Assembly: GCA_020025275.1 (NCBI GenBank)
Contig: JAHHSI010000017.1
Location: 1 to 48,652, forward strand
From: Oscillospiraceae bacterium
GTDB lineage: Bacteria > Bacillota > Clostridia > Oscillospirales > Oscillospiraceae
Length of the DNA: 48,652 bases
Reading direction: 5' to 3'
Shown: positions 32,854 to 41,850 of the stretch, piece after piece
How positions within the stretch are numbered: the first letter of the stretch is position 1
How the letters are laid out: each line of letters starts with the position of its first letter
Notes under the pieces: generated by a model
What the model saw: only the letters and a program-made list of their open reading frames with translations
Told to the model about the DNA's origin: nothing
The model's database searches: none
Program-made: the position numbers and the translations under genes

Positions 32854-34527
32854 TTACTTTCTGACGCCGTTGTCCCAGGGCTGCATAGCGCCGCCTTCTT
32901 CAGCGGGACGGACCGTGCGTGCAAAGATGTTCAGGCAGCCCTTCTGCTCCTTCAGAGGAGGCTGGACCCACTTTTCGCGGCGGCGTGCCAGCTCTTCATC
33001 GGAAACGTGCAGATTGACCACTCCCTTGATGGTGTCCACGGTGATCTGATCGCCGTCCTCCACCAGTGCGATGGGGCCGCCGTCATAGGCCTCGGGGGAG
33101 ATATGACCCACGATAGCGCCGTGGCTGAAGCCGGAGAAGCGTGCATCGGTCACCAGACCAACGCTCTTGTGCAGGTTGTGTGCCACCAGAGCATCGTTGG
33201 AGAGCATCAGCTCCTTCATGCCGGGAGCGCCCTTGCAGCCCTCGTAACGGATGACCAGAACGTCGCCGGGAACAATGTCGCCGCGCTCGATGGCCTCGTA
33301 GGCCTTGGTATCGTTGTCAAAGCACTTGGCCTTGCCGCTGAAGGTCTCCATGCCGGCGGGAACACCGGTGGGACGGATGATGGCGCCGGCAGGGGACAGG
33401 TTGCCGCGCAGGATCTGCAGACCGGGCAGGTCGTAGAGAGGATTGTCCAGGCTGCGCAGAACGTCACTGCTCTCCACATGGACGTTCTTGATCAGCTCGC
33501 CCCACGTAGAACCGGTCATGGTGGGGACATCCTTGTTGATCTTATTCTCCAGCATCTTCATAACGGCCAGCGTACCGCCCACGTTATAAAGATCATTGAT
33601 GGTATAAGGACCGCTGGGGATCACGCCCACGATGCAGCGAATCTCCTTGGCATAGCGCTCGAAGTCGTCCATGGTGATGTCCAGACCCAGCTCGTAGCTC
33701 ATGGCCAGAATGTGCAGCAGGGCATTGGTGGAGCCGGCCACAGCCATATCGAACATGATGGCATTCTCCAGCGTCTGACGGGTGATCAGCTGGGAGGGCT
33801 TGCGCTGCTCCTTGACCATCTTGACGATGTACTCACCGGCCTCACGAGCCTTGCGGATCTTCATGCTGTCCATTGCAGGAATGGAAGCCGTGCCGGGCAG
33901 GACCAGGTTCATGATCTCACCGAGCATCTGCATGGTGTTGGCCGTACCCATGGAGGGGCATGCACCGCAGGTGGGGCATACGCACTCTTCCAGAGCATTC
34001 AGCTCTTCCTCGCTGCCGCCCTGGAAACGGGCCACGTCAACGTCGGCCTCCACGACCTTCTTGCCGCGGAAGTTACCGTCGCCCATGGTGCCGCCGGTGA
34101 CGATCATGGCAGGGATGTCCAGACGGGCAGCCGCCTGATAGCAGCCGGCAATGATGTTGTCGCAGGAAGCGATCATTGCCAGACCGTCGAACTGCTGCAC
34201 GCGGCTGACACCTTCCACGGACATGCAGACGATGTCACGCATGACCTGCTCGTACTTCATCTCCTCAACACCGTTGGGGATGTTGCCGCAGGTTGCGGGG
34301 ATACCGAACTCAACAGGGATACCGCCGGCAGCCCAGATACCTTCCTTCACCGCCTGTGCGATCTGGCGCAGATGTGCGGTTCCGGGAGAACCCTCCAGGA
34401 AGGAGTTGGGCACACCGATATGGGGCTTGGAACGGATATCCTTATCGCTGAAGCCGGCAGCTTTCATCATTACACGGCGGTGAGCAGCCTTGGGGCTGTT
34501 CCAAAATTCAGGACCATAATGGCTCAT
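32854..34527 (-). CDS. IlvD/Edd family dehydratase, divergent
   Basis: A 557-aa iron-sulfur dehydratase of the dihydroxyacid/sugar-acid group. Family landmarks: IGVPNSFLEGSPGTAHLRQI (33-60 region), FDGLAMIASCDNIIAGCYQA, CVCPTCGACPSMGTANTMQM, and VTDARFSGFSHGAIVGHISPEA near the end. Classical IlvD proteins have CDK where this one has CDN, and PGHxHL or PCHxHL where it has PGTAHL, so it may not be the branched-chain enzyme. It is the last gene of an operon with a tautomerase, an OCD-family enzyme and a TSUP transporter, which points to catabolism of a hydroxy or sugar acid. No other ilv genes are near. Confidence 0.82.
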   Translation of the reverse strand: MSHYGPEFWNSPKAAHRRVMMKAAGFSDKDIRSKPHIGVPNSFLEGSPGTAHLRQIAQAVKEGIWAAGGIPVEFGIPATCGNIPNGVEEMKYEQVMRDIVCMSVEGVSRVQQFDGLAMIASCDNIIAGCYQAAARLDIPAMIVTGGTMGDGNFRGKKVVEADVDVARFQGGSEEELNALEECVCPTCGACPSMGTANTMQMLGEIMNLVLPGTASIPAMDSMKIRKAREAGEYIVKMVKEQRKPSQLITRQTLENAIMFDMAVAGSTNALLHILAMSYELGLDITMDDFERYAKEIRCIVGVIPSGPYTINDLYNVGGTLAVMKMLENKINKDVPTMTGSTWGELIKNVHVESSDVLRSLDNPLYDLPGLQILRGNLSPAGAIIRPTGVPAGMETFSGKAKCFDNDTKAYEAIERGDIVPGDVLVIRYEGCKGAPGMKELMLSNDALVAHNLHKSVGLVTDARFSGFSHGAIVGHISPEAYDGGPIALVEDGDQITVDTIKGVVNLHVSDEELARRREKWVQPPLKEQKGCLNIFARTVRPAEEGGAMQPWDNGVRK

Positions 34528-34572
34528 AACAATTTCTCCTTTATGTATAGTAGTGTTTGATCACAGGGGCGA

Positions 34573-34791
34573 TCAATAGACGTAATCCGATGTCAGGATC
34601 AGGTCTTCCCGATCGACTTTCTCGGCAACGACATCCAAAAACTTGTCCGCTTCGATGCTCTCGAAGGACACCGAGATGTCGGAAGCCTTCCACGAACCAG
34701 CCTCCATGAGGCTGGTTCGCAGGATTTCGGCCATGTTTTGCTTTTGTTCTTCGCTGCGGCCGGGATACAGCATCACAGAGATGTGGGGCAT
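34573..34791 (-). CDS. 4-oxalocrotonate tautomerase-like protein
   Basis: A 72-aa protein that begins MPHISVMLYPGRSEEQKQNM, so Pro at position 2 becomes the catalytic N-terminal Pro1 after Met removal. Length and the ISVSFESIEADKF core agree with the PptA-like branch of the tautomerase superfamily. Such enzymes shift double bonds between enol and keto forms of 2-oxo acids. It lies between the OCD-family gene (3-base gap) and the dehydratase; a keto-enol step after dehydration would fit, since the dehydratase product is an enol that becomes a 2-oxo acid. Confidence 0.82.
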   Translation of the reverse strand: MPHISVMLYPGRSEEQKQNMAEILRTSLMEAGSWKASDISVSFESIEADKFLDVVAEKVDREDLILTSDYVY

Positions 34792-34794
34792 TGC

Positions 34795-35781
34795 TTACTC
34801 CCAATGGGTACCCACACCGGCAGCCACGGCCTTATCATAGATGGCCTTGGCCGTCATCAGGTCCTGCGTGCCGATACCGACGGTCTCAAAGACGATGATC
34901 TCATCATCGCTCTCACGGCCCACCACATTGCCCAGCAGCACATCACCCAGCTCGCCGGTAAAGTCGTCCTCGGTGATGATGCCCTCGTTCAGAGGCTTGA
35001 TGATGTCGCCGGACTCTGCCAGAACAGCGGAGCGGGAGTCGAAGTAGATCTTGGAAGCACGGGGCAGGATTGCGGGGTCCATCTCCTGCATGTGGGGCTG
35101 ATAGGCACCCACGCAGCTGATGGTGCAGCCGGGCTTCACGGCAGCAGCGTTGAAGACAGGGGTCAGGGAGGGGGTCATGGTCACCAGCAGATCGGCATCC
35201 TTCACGGCCTCATCGCAGCTCTCTGCGGCCACCAGCTTGGCGCCGTAGCTGGCCAGCTCCTGGCTCATGCGCTCCACAAAGCTCTTGGCACGCTCTGCGG
35301 AAACGTCAAAGATCCGGACTTCCTTCAGAGGACGGGCGCACAGCATGGCCTCCAGCTGGGTGGCAGCCTGACCGCCGGTACCGATCAGGGCACCGATGGC
35401 GGCGTCCTTGCGGCCCAGTGCGGAGAAAGCGGCACCGGAAGCAGCACCGGTACGCAGCTGGGTGACATAGGTACCGTCCATGACGGCGGACACCAGACCA
35501 TTGGTGCCGTCGATCAGCAGCACCTGTGCCGGAGAGGTGGGCAGACCCTTCTTCAGGTTATCGGAGAAGATGTTGACGATCTTCAGGGAAGCGCAGTCCA
35601 TGTCTTCCACATAGGCGGGCATGAACAAGAACGTACCGTTATGCTTGGGTGCCTGAATGTTGGTGCGCAGCGGCACTTCGCTCTTGCCCTGAGAGTAGAG
35701 CATAAAGGCCTGCTTCACAGCCTCGATGGACTCGGGCATCGAGAATACCTTATGAATATCTTCGCGATTGAGTAAAATCAT
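34795..35781 (-). CDS. Ornithine cyclodeaminase / mu-crystallin family protein
   Basis: A 328-aa NAD(P)-binding enzyme of the OCD family. It opens MILLNREDIHKVFSMPESIE, has SASGAAFSALG-type substrate residues in TQLRTGAASGAAFSALG, the Rossmann motif IGTGGQAATQLEA and the late GELGDVLLG segment with its Asp. Family members include ornithine cyclodeaminase, alanine dehydrogenase and 1-pyrroline-2-carboxylate reductase, so the exact reaction is open; all involve a 2-amino/2-imino acid. It follows the TSUP transporter by about 50 bases in the same operon. Confidence 0.85.
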   Translation of the reverse strand: MILLNREDIHKVFSMPESIEAVKQAFMLYSQGKSEVPLRTNIQAPKHNGTFLFMPAYVEDMDCASLKIVNIFSDNLKKGLPTSPAQVLLIDGTNGLVSAVMDGTYVTQLRTGAASGAAFSALGRKDAAIGALIGTGGQAATQLEAMLCARPLKEVRIFDVSAERAKSFVERMSQELASYGAKLVAAESCDEAVKDADLLVTMTPSLTPVFNAAAVKPGCTISCVGAYQPHMQEMDPAILPRASKIYFDSRSAVLAESGDIIKPLNEGIITEDDFTGELGDVLLGNVVGRESDDEIIVFETVGIGTQDLMTAKAIYDKAVAAGVGTHWE

Positions 35782-35831
35782 TTGTATCTACCTTTCCAAC
35801 TTTGTTTGTACAATGTGTACGGATACAGTTA

Positions 35832-36734
35832 TCAGTTCTCTGCCGTCTTGGCAGGAGCCTCCTTGGACAGTGCCTGCTTGAAGGTGGTGATGCTGGCGAT
35901 AAAGACAACCACAACCACGATCCAGACCAGCAGATCCTTGTTCATGTTCTTGACGAAGAACGCAGCAACGGCGACGCCCAAAACGCCGGTCACCATGATG
36001 ATCAGGGACATCAGACGCTCATACTTGCCCTCACGCACAAAGGTGATGGAGGACATGGGCATTACGGCGGCGCAGGCACCCATCATGATGGGGAAGGAAA
36101 CCAGAGGATCCATACCGCAGAAGTACACGATCGCCATGCAGGGCGCATAGAAACCGACACCGACGGACTGGCCGATACCGCAGAAGAACAGGCCGATAGA
36201 GGCCAGCACCAGCGTCATGCCGCGAAGCCCCAGAGCCTCGTTGCCCTGGCCCAGAATGTCCAGTACGCCGGACTGGCGCAGTGCCATGAGCACGGAGGTC
36301 AGCATCAGAGCGGTAGCGATGATCATCTGCACCTTCTTGATGGGCAGACGGGAAACCATGCGGGCACCGACGATACCGCCGATGATGGCCGCAATGATCA
36401 GAGTGATCAGGGTCAGGGAATCCATCTGTACGATCAGCAGGAAGATGAAGCCCTCGAACATGACCGGGATGGTGTTGGCCACGTTCAGCGTACCGGGCAG
36501 GTACGTGTCATCACGCACCAGATGGAAAATCTTGTAGATGATGGTCTGAGGACCGAAGGAGCCGATACCAATGGTATCACCGAAGTTGGTCACGAAACCC
36601 TGAATGGCGTTGACCGTGTTTTTGAGGGCACCGTCGCTGTGGATCTCTGCACGGTGCTTCCACACATCACCGAGGAACACGACGAGATATGCCAGCATGA
36701 GGGCACCCAGACCAATCTGAAGAACTAAAAGCAT
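35832..36734 (-). CDS. TSUP (TauE/SafE) family transporter
   Basis: A 300-aa membrane protein with eight or so helices, first gene of the operon. Repeated glycine-rich segments such as AIIGGIVGARMVSRLP and FGDTIGIGSFGPQTI fit the TauE/SafE (sulfite/organic anion exporter) family. ACMAIVYFCGMDPLVSFPIMMG is the second repeat. Members move sulfite, sulfoacetate, or small organic anions. It probably moves the substrate or a waste product of the pathway coded downstream. Confidence 0.83.
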   Translation of the reverse strand: MLLVLQIGLGALMLAYLVVFLGDVWKHRAEIHSDGALKNTVNAIQGFVTNFGDTIGIGSFGPQTIIYKIFHLVRDDTYLPGTLNVANTIPVMFEGFIFLLIVQMDSLTLITLIIAAIIGGIVGARMVSRLPIKKVQMIIATALMLTSVLMALRQSGVLDILGQGNEALGLRGMTLVLASIGLFFCGIGQSVGVGFYAPCMAIVYFCGMDPLVSFPIMMGACAAVMPMSSITFVREGKYERLMSLIIMVTGVLGVAVAAFFVKNMNKDLLVWIVVVVVFIASITTFKQALSKEAPAKTAEN

Positions 36735-37566
36735 TTGATTCTCTCCTTTTGTGCAGCACCGGTGGCCTGCACCTTTTCATAGTGATGAGCCGTTTTTCGG
36801 CCCCGCTCCACGGGCCTGCACTGTGAGAATACGCTTTCTGAGAAAGCACACACGCGTCTCCTCCGTGCGCTCTTGATTCCGACTTTGTCTCCGCCATTCC
36901 CACCTCTGTGGAAACCAAGCCGTATTCAGCTGTGGGGTTCCCGCAGGTCCACCCTGTCAGCTCTGGATGGACAGGAATCTTTTCGCTGCCGCAGGTGCCG
37001 CAGTGTCACAACCGCTCGGCCGCCGCCATGTGGTGTGGTGGATGCATCCGGCCGATGGTTGTTAAATTTCTGTCATTGTCTGCATCATACTCCTTTCTTT
37101 CCCAATATGCAAGCTAATTTTTCATATATAAAATATATTCAGCCTTTTTACCAAGTTTTTTCGCGGTTTTTTGTGCTTATAGGAAAATTCATTATGCATG
37201 ATATGTTGTTTTTGCCACATTTTCGCAGGATCCCTCCTCCATCAGCGACGTACCCACTTCGTCGGAAAATATCATATTTCCATGTTTAATCCGAATTTAT
37301 TATTATATAGTTGAACTATTCTCGCCATAAATTTGATAAATCGCTCATTCTTTGCTCTTGCCTCATTTCTTTCATATAAGCACTTTTTTGCCTTTGTGCG
37401 AAATTTTCCCGTTTTTATTTTCGATAAACAGTTTCTTTCCTAACAACATTGTGGTATACTGGATTTATTATCGCATTTTTCGCATCAAAGACCACAAACC
37501 GAATGGCCGGCTGTCCCTTTTTTCCGACAGCCTCCGCATTCCATGATTATAGGAGAGCAAGGAAGC
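36735..37566. other. Long divergent intergenic region (TSUP operon / XRE-cupin gene)
   Basis: About 830 bases with no normal gene. On the minus strand an eight-codon frame (37088-37062, MMQTMTEI) follows AAAGGAGT and precedes the TSUP gene by over 300 bases. 37100-37460 is AT-rich; ATAGTTGAACTAT at 37307-37319 is a short palindrome that could bind the XRE protein. A TATACT box at 37455 is a possible -10 for the plus-strand gene. Confidence 0.4.
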
Positions 37567-38202
37567 ATGAAAGACTCGAAGTACATTGGCATTTCCGTCA
37601 ATAAACTGCGGAAAGATGCCGGCATGACCCTCAAGGAACTCAGCGAAAAGACCGGATTGTCCCAAGGATTCCTGTCCAAATTTGAGCGGGGACAGACCAC
37701 CATCGCCGTGGACAGTCTGCTGCAGATCGCAGCGGCACTGGGAACCTCCATTGACCAGCTGCTGGCCCAAAAGGGCACCGAGGAGTCCCCGTCCAAGGCA
37801 TCGCATATCATCCACCGGAGCTACGAGAACTCGGTGCTCTACATGGAAAACAGCTTCATCAACTATCAGATCACCAACGGCTTTCTCGGCATGGACGTCT
37901 TTCCGAAGCTGACCGTCCTGCTGCCCACGCCCGCCCCCCACGAGACGCCGCTGTTCTCGCACACGGGACAGGAGTTCGTCTATGTGCTGGAAGGTGTTCT
38001 GACACTGCAGATCGAGTCCCACACATACGAGCTGTTCCCCGGCGATACCGCTCACTTCAAATCCAACACCAAGCATAACTGGTGGAACAACTCCAACCGC
38101 AACACAACCATCCTGACCATCCACACCCCCAATGTGTTTGCCAACGATGAGCCCTCCGCTCCGGCACAAAAAAATAAAAACGGCGATTTCTTCGTCGACT
38201 GA
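37567..38202 (+). CDS. XRE-family regulator with C-terminal cupin domain
   Basis: Start 37567 follows AAGGAAGC and gives 211 aa. Residues 8-65 are a helix-turn-helix of the XRE/Cro type (KLRKDAGMTLKELSEKTGLS, then GFLSKFERGQTTIAVDSL). Residues about 105-190 are a cupin_2 barrel, with HTGQEFVYVLEGVLTL and LFPGDTAHFKSNTKHNWWN. Such proteins sense a small acidic ligand and usually repress a divergent or nearby catabolic operon. Here that is the TSUP-OCD-tautomerase-dehydratase unit. A terminator follows directly. Confidence 0.88.
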   Translation: MKDSKYIGISVNKLRKDAGMTLKELSEKTGLSQGFLSKFERGQTTIAVDSLLQIAAALGTSIDQLLAQKGTEESPSKASHIIHRSYENSVLYMENSFINYQITNGFLGMDVFPKLTVLLPTPAPHETPLFSHTGQEFVYVLEGVLTLQIESHTYELFPGDTAHFKSNTKHNWWNNSNRNTTILTIHTPNVFANDEPSAPAQKNKNGDFFVD

Positions 38203-38207
38203 TCGAC

Positions 38208-38257
38208 TCCCCCGAACCGGGACGGCTTTCTCCGCCGCCTGTTCGGGGGAATTTTTT
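38208..38257 (+). terminator. Terminator of the XRE-cupin gene
   Basis: TCCCCCGAAC (38208-38217) and GTTCGGGGGA (38241-38250) with a GC-rich inner part, then ATTTTTT. Confidence 0.82.
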
Positions 38258-38588
38258 CAGACAACAGCAGCTCTTTCACCGCTGTCGGAGCGATTTTTCC
38301 CGCCCTGGTCAACCGCTGCTTTCGCCCATTTCCAACCTATGGAACGTTCTATACATTCAGCCATATTTTGCATTATTTCCTGTTAAAACAACAAGTTTCA
38401 ATCATAAAATAAATAAATTCTGTCCCGTTTGTGCATTTTTAATAAGTTAGGCGCAGAATTTTCGGCGCATCGTTTCTCTGATCTTTTCCCCATAGACGAG
38501 ATTTTCCCCCGTCTCTATGCTATACTGACATTGGAACAAACCGGAACCTCTCCGGCAACAGAGGAACACATAAGGAGGAAACTGATTT
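38258..38588. promoter_or_regulatory. Upstream region of the GAPDH gene
   Basis: Mostly AT-rich, no gene. CTATACTGACA at 38519-38529 gives a TATACT -10 box about 60 bases before the start codon; no good -35 is seen. AGACG/CGTCT inverted arms (38494-38514) lie just upstream. AAGGAGGAAAC precedes the ATG. Confidence 0.45.
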
Positions 38589-39614
38589 ATGGCAATCAAG
38601 GTAGGAATTAATGGTTTCGGCCGTATCGGCCGCATTGCGCTTCGCATCCTGGAGGAGCGGGGCAGCAGCACCTATCAGGTCTGTGGAATCAACCTGCGCA
38701 ACGCCGATCTGGACTACATGGTCTACCAGGTGAAATACGACAGCGTTTTCAAAACCTTCCGCGGCACGGTGGAGCACGATGACCGGCATCTCATCATCAA
38801 TGGCAAGAAGATCCGCGTCTACAGCGAGAGCGACGCCGCCCTTATCCCCTGGCACGACTGCGGCGCCGAGTACATCATCGAGTCCACCGGCGTATTCAAC
38901 ACCACGGAAAAGGGGTCGCTGCATCTCCTCAACGGTGCCAAAAAGGTCATTCTCTCCGCTCCGGCCAAGGATGACGTCACCCCCACCTTTGTCATGGGCG
39001 TCAACCACAAGAACTATACCCCCGACATGAATGTGGTCTCCAACGCCTCCTGCACCACCAACTGTCTGGCCCCCATGACCAAGGTCATCAACGACACCTT
39101 CGGCATTGAACAGGCTCTCATGTCCACCATTCACGCCGCCACCGCCAAGCAGAAGGCCGTGGACGCCCGTGCCGGCCGTGACTGGCGCACCGGCCGCAGC
39201 GTGCTGGGCAACATCATCCCCTCCTCCACCGGCGCCGCCAAGGCCGTGGGTCTGGTCATCCCCGAACTGAAGGGCAAAATGACCGGCATGAGCTTCCGCG
39301 TCCCCACCAACGACGTCTCGGTGGTGGATCTCACGGCACGGCTCAAGCATCCGGCCAGCTATCACGACGTATGCGTCGCCATGGAGAACGCCGCCCGCAA
39401 CAGCATGAAGGGCATCATCTCCTGCACGACCGATCAGGTGGTTTCCTCCGACCTGACCGGCTTCTCCGAGACCTGCATTTTCGATGAAACCGCCGGCATC
39501 ATGCTGGACAACAACTTTGTCAAGCTGATCGCATGGTACGACAACGAGTGGGGCTACACCAACAAGATCATGGATCTGATCTCCTATATGTACAGCGTAG
39601 ACCATCAGGAGTGA
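38589..39614 (+). CDS. gap: Type I glyceraldehyde-3-phosphate dehydrogenase
   Basis: A 341-aa GAPDH. It shows the Rossmann start VGINGFGRIGRIALRIL, the catalytic Cys in NASCTTNCLAPMTK (near 155), ATAKQKAVDARAGRDWRTGR, and VPTNDVSVVDL. It stands alone, with no pgk or tpi neighbour, between its own promoter and a bidirectional terminator. The position after the second beta strand reads INLRNADLDYM, where NAD-dependent GAPDHs have IND; loss of that Asp is known to relax NAD preference, as in GapB-type enzymes. It may therefore use NADP or both. Confidence 0.93.
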   Translation: MAIKVGINGFGRIGRIALRILEERGSSTYQVCGINLRNADLDYMVYQVKYDSVFKTFRGTVEHDDRHLIINGKKIRVYSESDAALIPWHDCGAEYIIESTGVFNTTEKGSLHLLNGAKKVILSAPAKDDVTPTFVMGVNHKNYTPDMNVVSNASCTTNCLAPMTKVINDTFGIEQALMSTIHAATAKQKAVDARAGRDWRTGRSVLGNIIPSSTGAAKAVGLVIPELKGKMTGMSFRVPTNDVSVVDLTARLKHPASYHDVCVAMENAARNSMKGIISCTTDQVVSSDLTGFSETCIFDETAGIMLDNNFVKLIAWYDNEWGYTNKIMDLISYMYSVDHQE

Positions 39615-39632
39615 TCCTGCCCTACAGCCAAA

Positions 39633-39663
39633 AAAAAAGACACCCATTTCGGGTGTCTTTTTT
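39633..39663. terminator. Bidirectional terminator between gap and the MATE gene
   Basis: AAAAAAGACACCC and GGGTGTCTTTTTT with a 5-base loop and A/T tails on both sides. Confidence 0.88.
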
Positions 39664-39704
39664 CGTGGTCAGCCATTCCGTACAAGCAGCGACCACAAGA
39701 GAAA

Positions 39705-41081
39705 TCAGCTGGCCGCACTGGCTCGTGTCACATTTTTGATCCAGCGATACGAATTGGTATACCAGAAAATCACAGGACACTTCAACAGCTGTTCGCTCTT
39801 CAAGCAGAAAAATACGGCTGCAGCCGGCAGATGCAGCACAAAGGCCGCCACCAACGCTGCCGGAAGGATAATGAGCCACATGAAGATAAAGTTGTTTTTC
39901 ATGGAAAATTCCGGCGAGCCGCCGGCACGGATGATACCCACATCTGCGGCCATCTGATAGCACGTCCCCACAGACGTAATCGCCATCACCGCAATGAACT
40001 GGGTCGTCACCTCCCGTGTCTGGGCGGTCAGGGTAGGATAGAACCCCAGAATAAGATCGGTGGACAGATAGATGGCTGCACCGGTCACAAGCCCCAGCCC
40101 CAGAAAGACCCACTGAAAGGTAAAGGTCTGCTTGTGGAGGAAGTCCCGATCACCCCGTCCCACCGTCTTGCCGGTGAGGATCGCCGCAGCGCTGGCCGCC
40201 CCATAGCCCACCACCGAGATGATCTGGAACGTGAGCACGGCAATGGAGTTGGCCGCAATGGCCTCTGCCGAGTCCCGCAGATGGCCGATGATGGCCGTCT
40301 GGATGATCTGCGCCACGCCCCAGGTGGCCTGCGTCACCAACAGCGGCAGAGAGACATGGACATAATCCCGGACATACGAGGTGTCGATCCGGATCAGATT
40401 TTTCACCCGCAGCTGCAAGCGCTTCTCCCGGTACTTCACATAGTACGCCACGATCCCCAGTTCCACCGTCCGAGACACCAAGGTGGCGATGGCCGCCCCC
40501 TCGATCCCCAGCTCCGGAAAGCCGAAGTTGCCGTAGATCAGGCACGTGTTGAGCACAATATTGATGCACAATGTGGAAAAAGACAGGACATAGCCGATCC
40601 TGACAATCCCGATGGAGCGCAGCGAGGCCGTCAGGGTATTGGTTGCCGTGAAAATCAAATAAGTGAAGCAGACGATCCGCAGATACTTGGCCGCCTCGGC
40701 CGTGATGACCGGGTCGTTGTTGATAAAGCCCAACAGCGTCTCCGGAAACAGCAGTGCCAGCACAAACATAACAAAGGCAATGCTCAACCCGAAGCGCAGC
40801 CCCACGCCGATGATATGGCGGATGGGCGTAAACTCATTCTTGCCCCAGTACTGCGCTCCCAACACCACTACGCCTTCGCTGACACCCACCACCAGCATCT
40901 GCAGCAAAAACTGAAACTGGTTGCACAGGGCAATGCCGCTCATCGCCTCCTGCGAGTAGCGTCCGATCATCATATTATCCGCCAGATTGACCGAGTATGT
41001 CAGAAGATTTTGCAGCGCCAGACTCATGGTCAATGCAAAAAAGGTGCGGTAAAACTTCGGATCACGGATGAACTTTTGCAT
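39705..41081 (-). CDS. MATE family efflux transporter
   Basis: Start 41081 (MQKFIRDPKFYRTFFALTMS) is chosen over 41132 because the longer form overlaps the DeoR gene and lacks a site; AAAGGTGTGA precedes it. The 458-aa protein has twelve helices of the MatE duplicated fold, with NLADNMMIG near residue 30 and QFQFLLQMLVVGVSEGVVVL next. It exports cationic compounds using sodium or protons. The start lies five bases after the DeoR stop codon, so both are on one transcript. Confidence 0.9.
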   Translation of the reverse strand: MQKFIRDPKFYRTFFALTMSLALQNLLTYSVNLADNMMIGRYSQEAMSGIALCNQFQFLLQMLVVGVSEGVVVLGAQYWGKNEFTPIRHIIGVGLRFGLSIAFVMFVLALLFPETLLGFINNDPVITAEAAKYLRIVCFTYLIFTATNTLTASLRSIGIVRIGYVLSFSTLCINIVLNTCLIYGNFGFPELGIEGAAIATLVSRTVELGIVAYYVKYREKRLQLRVKNLIRIDTSYVRDYVHVSLPLLVTQATWGVAQIIQTAIIGHLRDSAEAIAANSIAVLTFQIISVVGYGAASAAAILTGKTVGRGDRDFLHKQTFTFQWVFLGLGLVTGAAIYLSTDLILGFYPTLTAQTREVTTQFIAVMAITSVGTCYQMAADVGIIRAGGSPEFSMKNNFIFMWLIILPAALVAAFVLHLPAAAVFFCLKSEQLLKCPVIFWYTNSYRWIKNVTRASAAS

Positions 41082-41085
41082 CAGC

Positions 41086-41850
41086 TCACACCTTTTCTTC
41101 CAACGTCGACACCTCGATCCCACACTCCTCAAAGCGTGCCCGATAGGCCGCAGGACAGCTGTCCGTGATAATGTAGTTCACATCCGTCAGCGGTGCCGCA
41201 GAATACATGGACAGGCGGTCAAACTTACCGGAATCCGCCATCAGATACCACTCGTTGGCAATGGAAGGCAGATACTTGTAAATGTAGGTACTGATGATGG
41301 AATTGACTGTAAGCCCTTTCTCCAGATCAATTCCGGAAATGCTAGTAAAAGCTTTATTAACACGGATATTCTGGGTAAAGTTGGTGGGGTCCTCCGGGCT
41401 GGCAAACAGTGTCTTGCCATCGGTGGATGTTACCTCCCCTCCGATGAGATAGATCCGCGCTCCGGAACTGAGCAGATCGTCCAGTGCCGTAATATTATTG
41501 GTGACCACCGACAGATTGGAAAACTTGTGCAGCAGCTTTGCCAGAATACAGCACGTACGCCCCGAACCTAAAAAAATCACATCTCCGTTGTGGATCTTTG
41601 TACAGGCCACCTCGGCCAAGCGATACAGTACCGGGTTATCAAAGCAGATCGCCGGCGTCTGCGCCGTGCTGGTCTGATTCTCCGCCAGCACGCCACCGCC
41701 GTAGACCCGCTTCAAAACACCCTCCTGCTCCAATTTTGCCAGATCCTTGCGAATAGATACTGCGCTGACCTTATAATACTCGGAAAGGCCATTGACAGAC
41801 ACTTCTTTTCTGGCATAAAGAAGATTTCGGATTTCATCCAGTCTTTTCAT
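41086..41850 (-). CDS. DeoR-family transcriptional regulator, probable inositol operon repressor
   Basis: A 254-aa DeoR protein. Residues 3-55 are the helix-turn-helix (RLDEIRNLLYARKEVSVNGL, with SAVSIRKDLAKLEQEGVLKR). The sensor domain follows with FLGSGRTCCILAK and VVTNNITALDDLL, the phosphosugar-binding part of this family. It is divergent from the iol genes, and the space between is full of CGAAA motifs, the half-site type used by DeoR proteins. Its likely inducer is a phosphorylated inositol breakdown product, as for IolR. Confidence 0.88.
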   Translation of the reverse strand: MKRLDEIRNLLYARKEVSVNGLSEYYKVSAVSIRKDLAKLEQEGVLKRVYGGGVLAENQTSTAQTPAICFDNPVLYRLAEVACTKIHNGDVIFLGSGRTCCILAKLLHKFSNLSVVTNNITALDDLLSSGARIYLIGGEVTSTDGKTLFASPEDPTNFTQNIRVNKAFTSISGIDLEKGLTVNSIISTYIYKYLPSIANEWYLMADSGKFDRLSMYSAAPLTDVNYIITDSCPAAYRARFEECGIEVSTLEEKV

